From: JAMXLO01 sp037201625
GTDB taxonomy: Bacteria > Pseudomonadota > Alphaproteobacteria > Acetobacterales > Acetobacteraceae
Reading direction: 5' to 3'
NCBI GenBank assembly: GCA_037201625.1
Contig: JBBCGR010000003.1
Coordinates: 2,728,001-2,792,000, forward strand
DNA: 64,000 nt
Part shown: piece after piece, positions 63,001-64,000 of the stretch
Numbering within the stretch: position 1 is the first letter of the stretch
How the letters are laid out: the number at the start of each line of letters is the position of its first letter
Position numbers and translations under genes: made by a program
Notes under the pieces: model-generated
The model's database searches: none
The model's input: only the letters and a program-made list of their open reading frames with translations
Told to the model about the DNA's origin: nothing

Positions 63001-63831
63001 ATGGGACGCATCGTGGGTGGCATCGGTTCGTCGCACGCGCCGACCTTCGGGACGGTGTACGACAAGGGCCAGCAGAAGGAGCCGATGTGGGCGCCGCTGT
63101 TCGATGGTTACGTGCCGGTGCGGGCGTGGCTGGAGGCGCTGCGGCCCGACCTGTTCATCGTGGTCTACAACGACCACATGAACCGTTTCTTCTTCGACGC
63201 CTACCCGACCTTCGCGCTGGGTGCGGCCGATATGTATCCGCAGGCGGACGAAGGCTGGGGCAAGCGCGACCTGCCGGACATGCCGGGCGACGCCGCATTC
63301 TCCTGGCATTTGGCGCGCAGCCTGGTGGAAGACGAATTCGATCCGACGATCTGCCAGGAGATGTCGGTGGACCACGGCGTGATGTCGTTCATGCCGATGC
63401 TGACCGACATGCGCCGGCCGGTGCCGATCGTGCCGCTGGCGGTCAACGTGATCCAGCACCCGCTGCCGACCGCGCGGCGGCTGTACCGGCTGGGCCACGC
63501 GCTGCGCCGTGCCGTGGAGAGCTATGACCAGGACCTTCGTGTGGTGGTGATGGGTACCGGCGGCCTGTCGCACCAGTTGCAGGGCGTGCGTTTCGGCTTC
63601 GTCAATCCGGAATGGGACAATGCGTTCATGGACCAACTCGAGAGCGACCCCGAGCCCCTGGCGGCACTGTCGCACCGCGACTACATGGAACGCGGCGGCA
63701 CCGAGGGGATCGAAATGATCAACTGGCTGCCGATGCGCTCGTCGCTCGGCCCGGCGGTGCAACGGATGCACCGGACCTATCATGCGCCGATGAACACGGG
63801 ATACGGCCTGCTGGCACTGTCGCCGGCCTAG
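63001..63831 (+). CDS. LigB-like class III extradiol dioxygenase beta subunit
   Basis: 276 residues. The iron ligands are visible: GIGSSHAPTFG (His), YNDHMNRFFFD (His) and GGTEGIEMINW (Glu); the catalytic histidine is in GTGGLSHQLQG. It cleaves the ring of a catechol-type acid next to the hydroxyl pair using Fe(II) and O2. With LigA and the dienelactone hydrolase it forms a three-gene rightward operon. No aldehyde dehydrogenase or hydratase for the next steps is in the window. Confidence 0.92.
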   Translation: MGRIVGGIGSSHAPTFGTVYDKGQQKEPMWAPLFDGYVPVRAWLEALRPDLFIVVYNDHMNRFFFDAYPTFALGAADMYPQADEGWGKRDLPDMPGDAAFSWHLARSLVEDEFDPTICQEMSVDHGVMSFMPMLTDMRRPVPIVPLAVNVIQHPLPTARRLYRLGHALRRAVESYDQDLRVVVMGTGGLSHQLQGVRFGFVNPEWDNAFMDQLESDPEPLAALSHRDYMERGGTEGIEMINWLPMRSSLGPAVQRMHRTYHAPMNTGYGLLALSPA

Positions 63832-63993
63832 GCTGTCGCGGGTGCCGCCTGGCCTGCCAGGAACCTCCGCAATCTGGCTCCGAAATCTCCTACCGGGTCA
63901 TGACCAGACGGAGATAGATTGATTTCTCAACCAGTTTCCAGCCTGTCGCAAGTGCGCTATATCGGGGTGGACTAGCCCTGGGGATAGTTACAA

Positions 63994-64000
63994 ATGAAAA
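63994..64000 (+). CDS. Possible start of a gene cut by the right edge
   Basis: An ATGAAAA at the very end is preceded by GGGGATAG about 7-14 bases upstream. Only seven bases are inside the window, so this is a guess from the ribosome-site spacing. The preceding 160 bases hold no gene. Confidence 0.25.

Overview
The window is about 64 kb of GC-rich chromosomal DNA from an alphaproteobacterium. It is probably a Rhodospirillales/Acetobacterales organism, perhaps Acetobacteraceae. The support is the overall base composition, a usg-family gene next to groESL, an alphaproteobacterial MmcB protein, a plant-type glutamate-cysteine ligase, a Kdo-hydroxylase-like gene (acid-stable Ko-containing LPS is known in acetic acid bacteria) and PEP-CTERM secreted proteins. 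I saw no rRNA, tRNA, CRISPR array, prophage or transposase.

Layout. 0-1.6 kb: two divergent secreted-protein genes; the rightward one is a PEP-CTERM protein behind a near-perfect sigma-54 promoter. 1.6-6.4 kb: thiC with a TPP riboswitch, groES-groEL with two CIRCE operators, and usg. All of these except the partial left-edge gene carry single-base frame breaks, mostly at short homopolymers, which looks like poor sequence quality rather than gene decay. 6.4-11.3 kb: STAS protein, bicupin oxalate decarboxylase, a Kdo hydroxylase/dual-specificity phosphatase pair, and an alpha/beta hydrolase. 11.4-16.3 kb: a small-molecule kinase, a divergent enolase paralogue and a D-2-hydroxyacid dehydrogenase (a candidate undescribed pathway), then a Phd/MazF-type toxin-antitoxin pair and an orphan PotI-like permease. 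16.4-23.5 kb: tandem class I aminotransferases, HNH nuclease, esterase, GluQ, a BamF-like lipoprotein and two polysaccharide deacetylases. 23.6-29.3 kb: a complete livKHMGF branched-chain amino acid or amide ABC importer with an unusually long LivM.

29.3-34.4 kb: two secreted proteins of unknown function, a MaoC hydratase, RibF, an alpha/beta hydrolase with a cysteine in the nucleophile position, and a MetX-like acyltransferase. 34.4-42.6 kb: a peptide-type ABC importer divergently linked to an isochorismatase-family amidohydrolase and ending in an AtzG/AtzE-like pair. This looks like one import-and-hydrolyse system for an amide or ureido compound. 42.8-47.1 kb: a heteromeric acyl-CoA dehydrogenase pair and a SARP/TPR regulator. 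47.2-53.6 kb: gshA, rsmE, ubiA, an HldE with a decayed nucleotidyltransferase half, mmcB, a pterin dehydratase and an LLM oxidoreductase. 53.7-59.0 kb: a small zincin, LigD, a VOC protein and a second LLM oxidoreductase. 59.2-63.8 kb: a PLP enzyme fused to a beta-rich domain, a beta-lactamase-fold hydrolase, a dienelactone hydrolase and a LigA/LigB extradiol dioxygenase.

A dispersed element of exactly 106 bp, with CTAG or a close variant at the ends and two stem-loops inside, occurs four times (33.2, 50.3, 57.1 and 58.1 kb). It supplies stop codons to neighbouring genes. The most promising leads are the kinase-enolase-dehydrogenase cluster, the AtzGE-like import operon and this repeat family.
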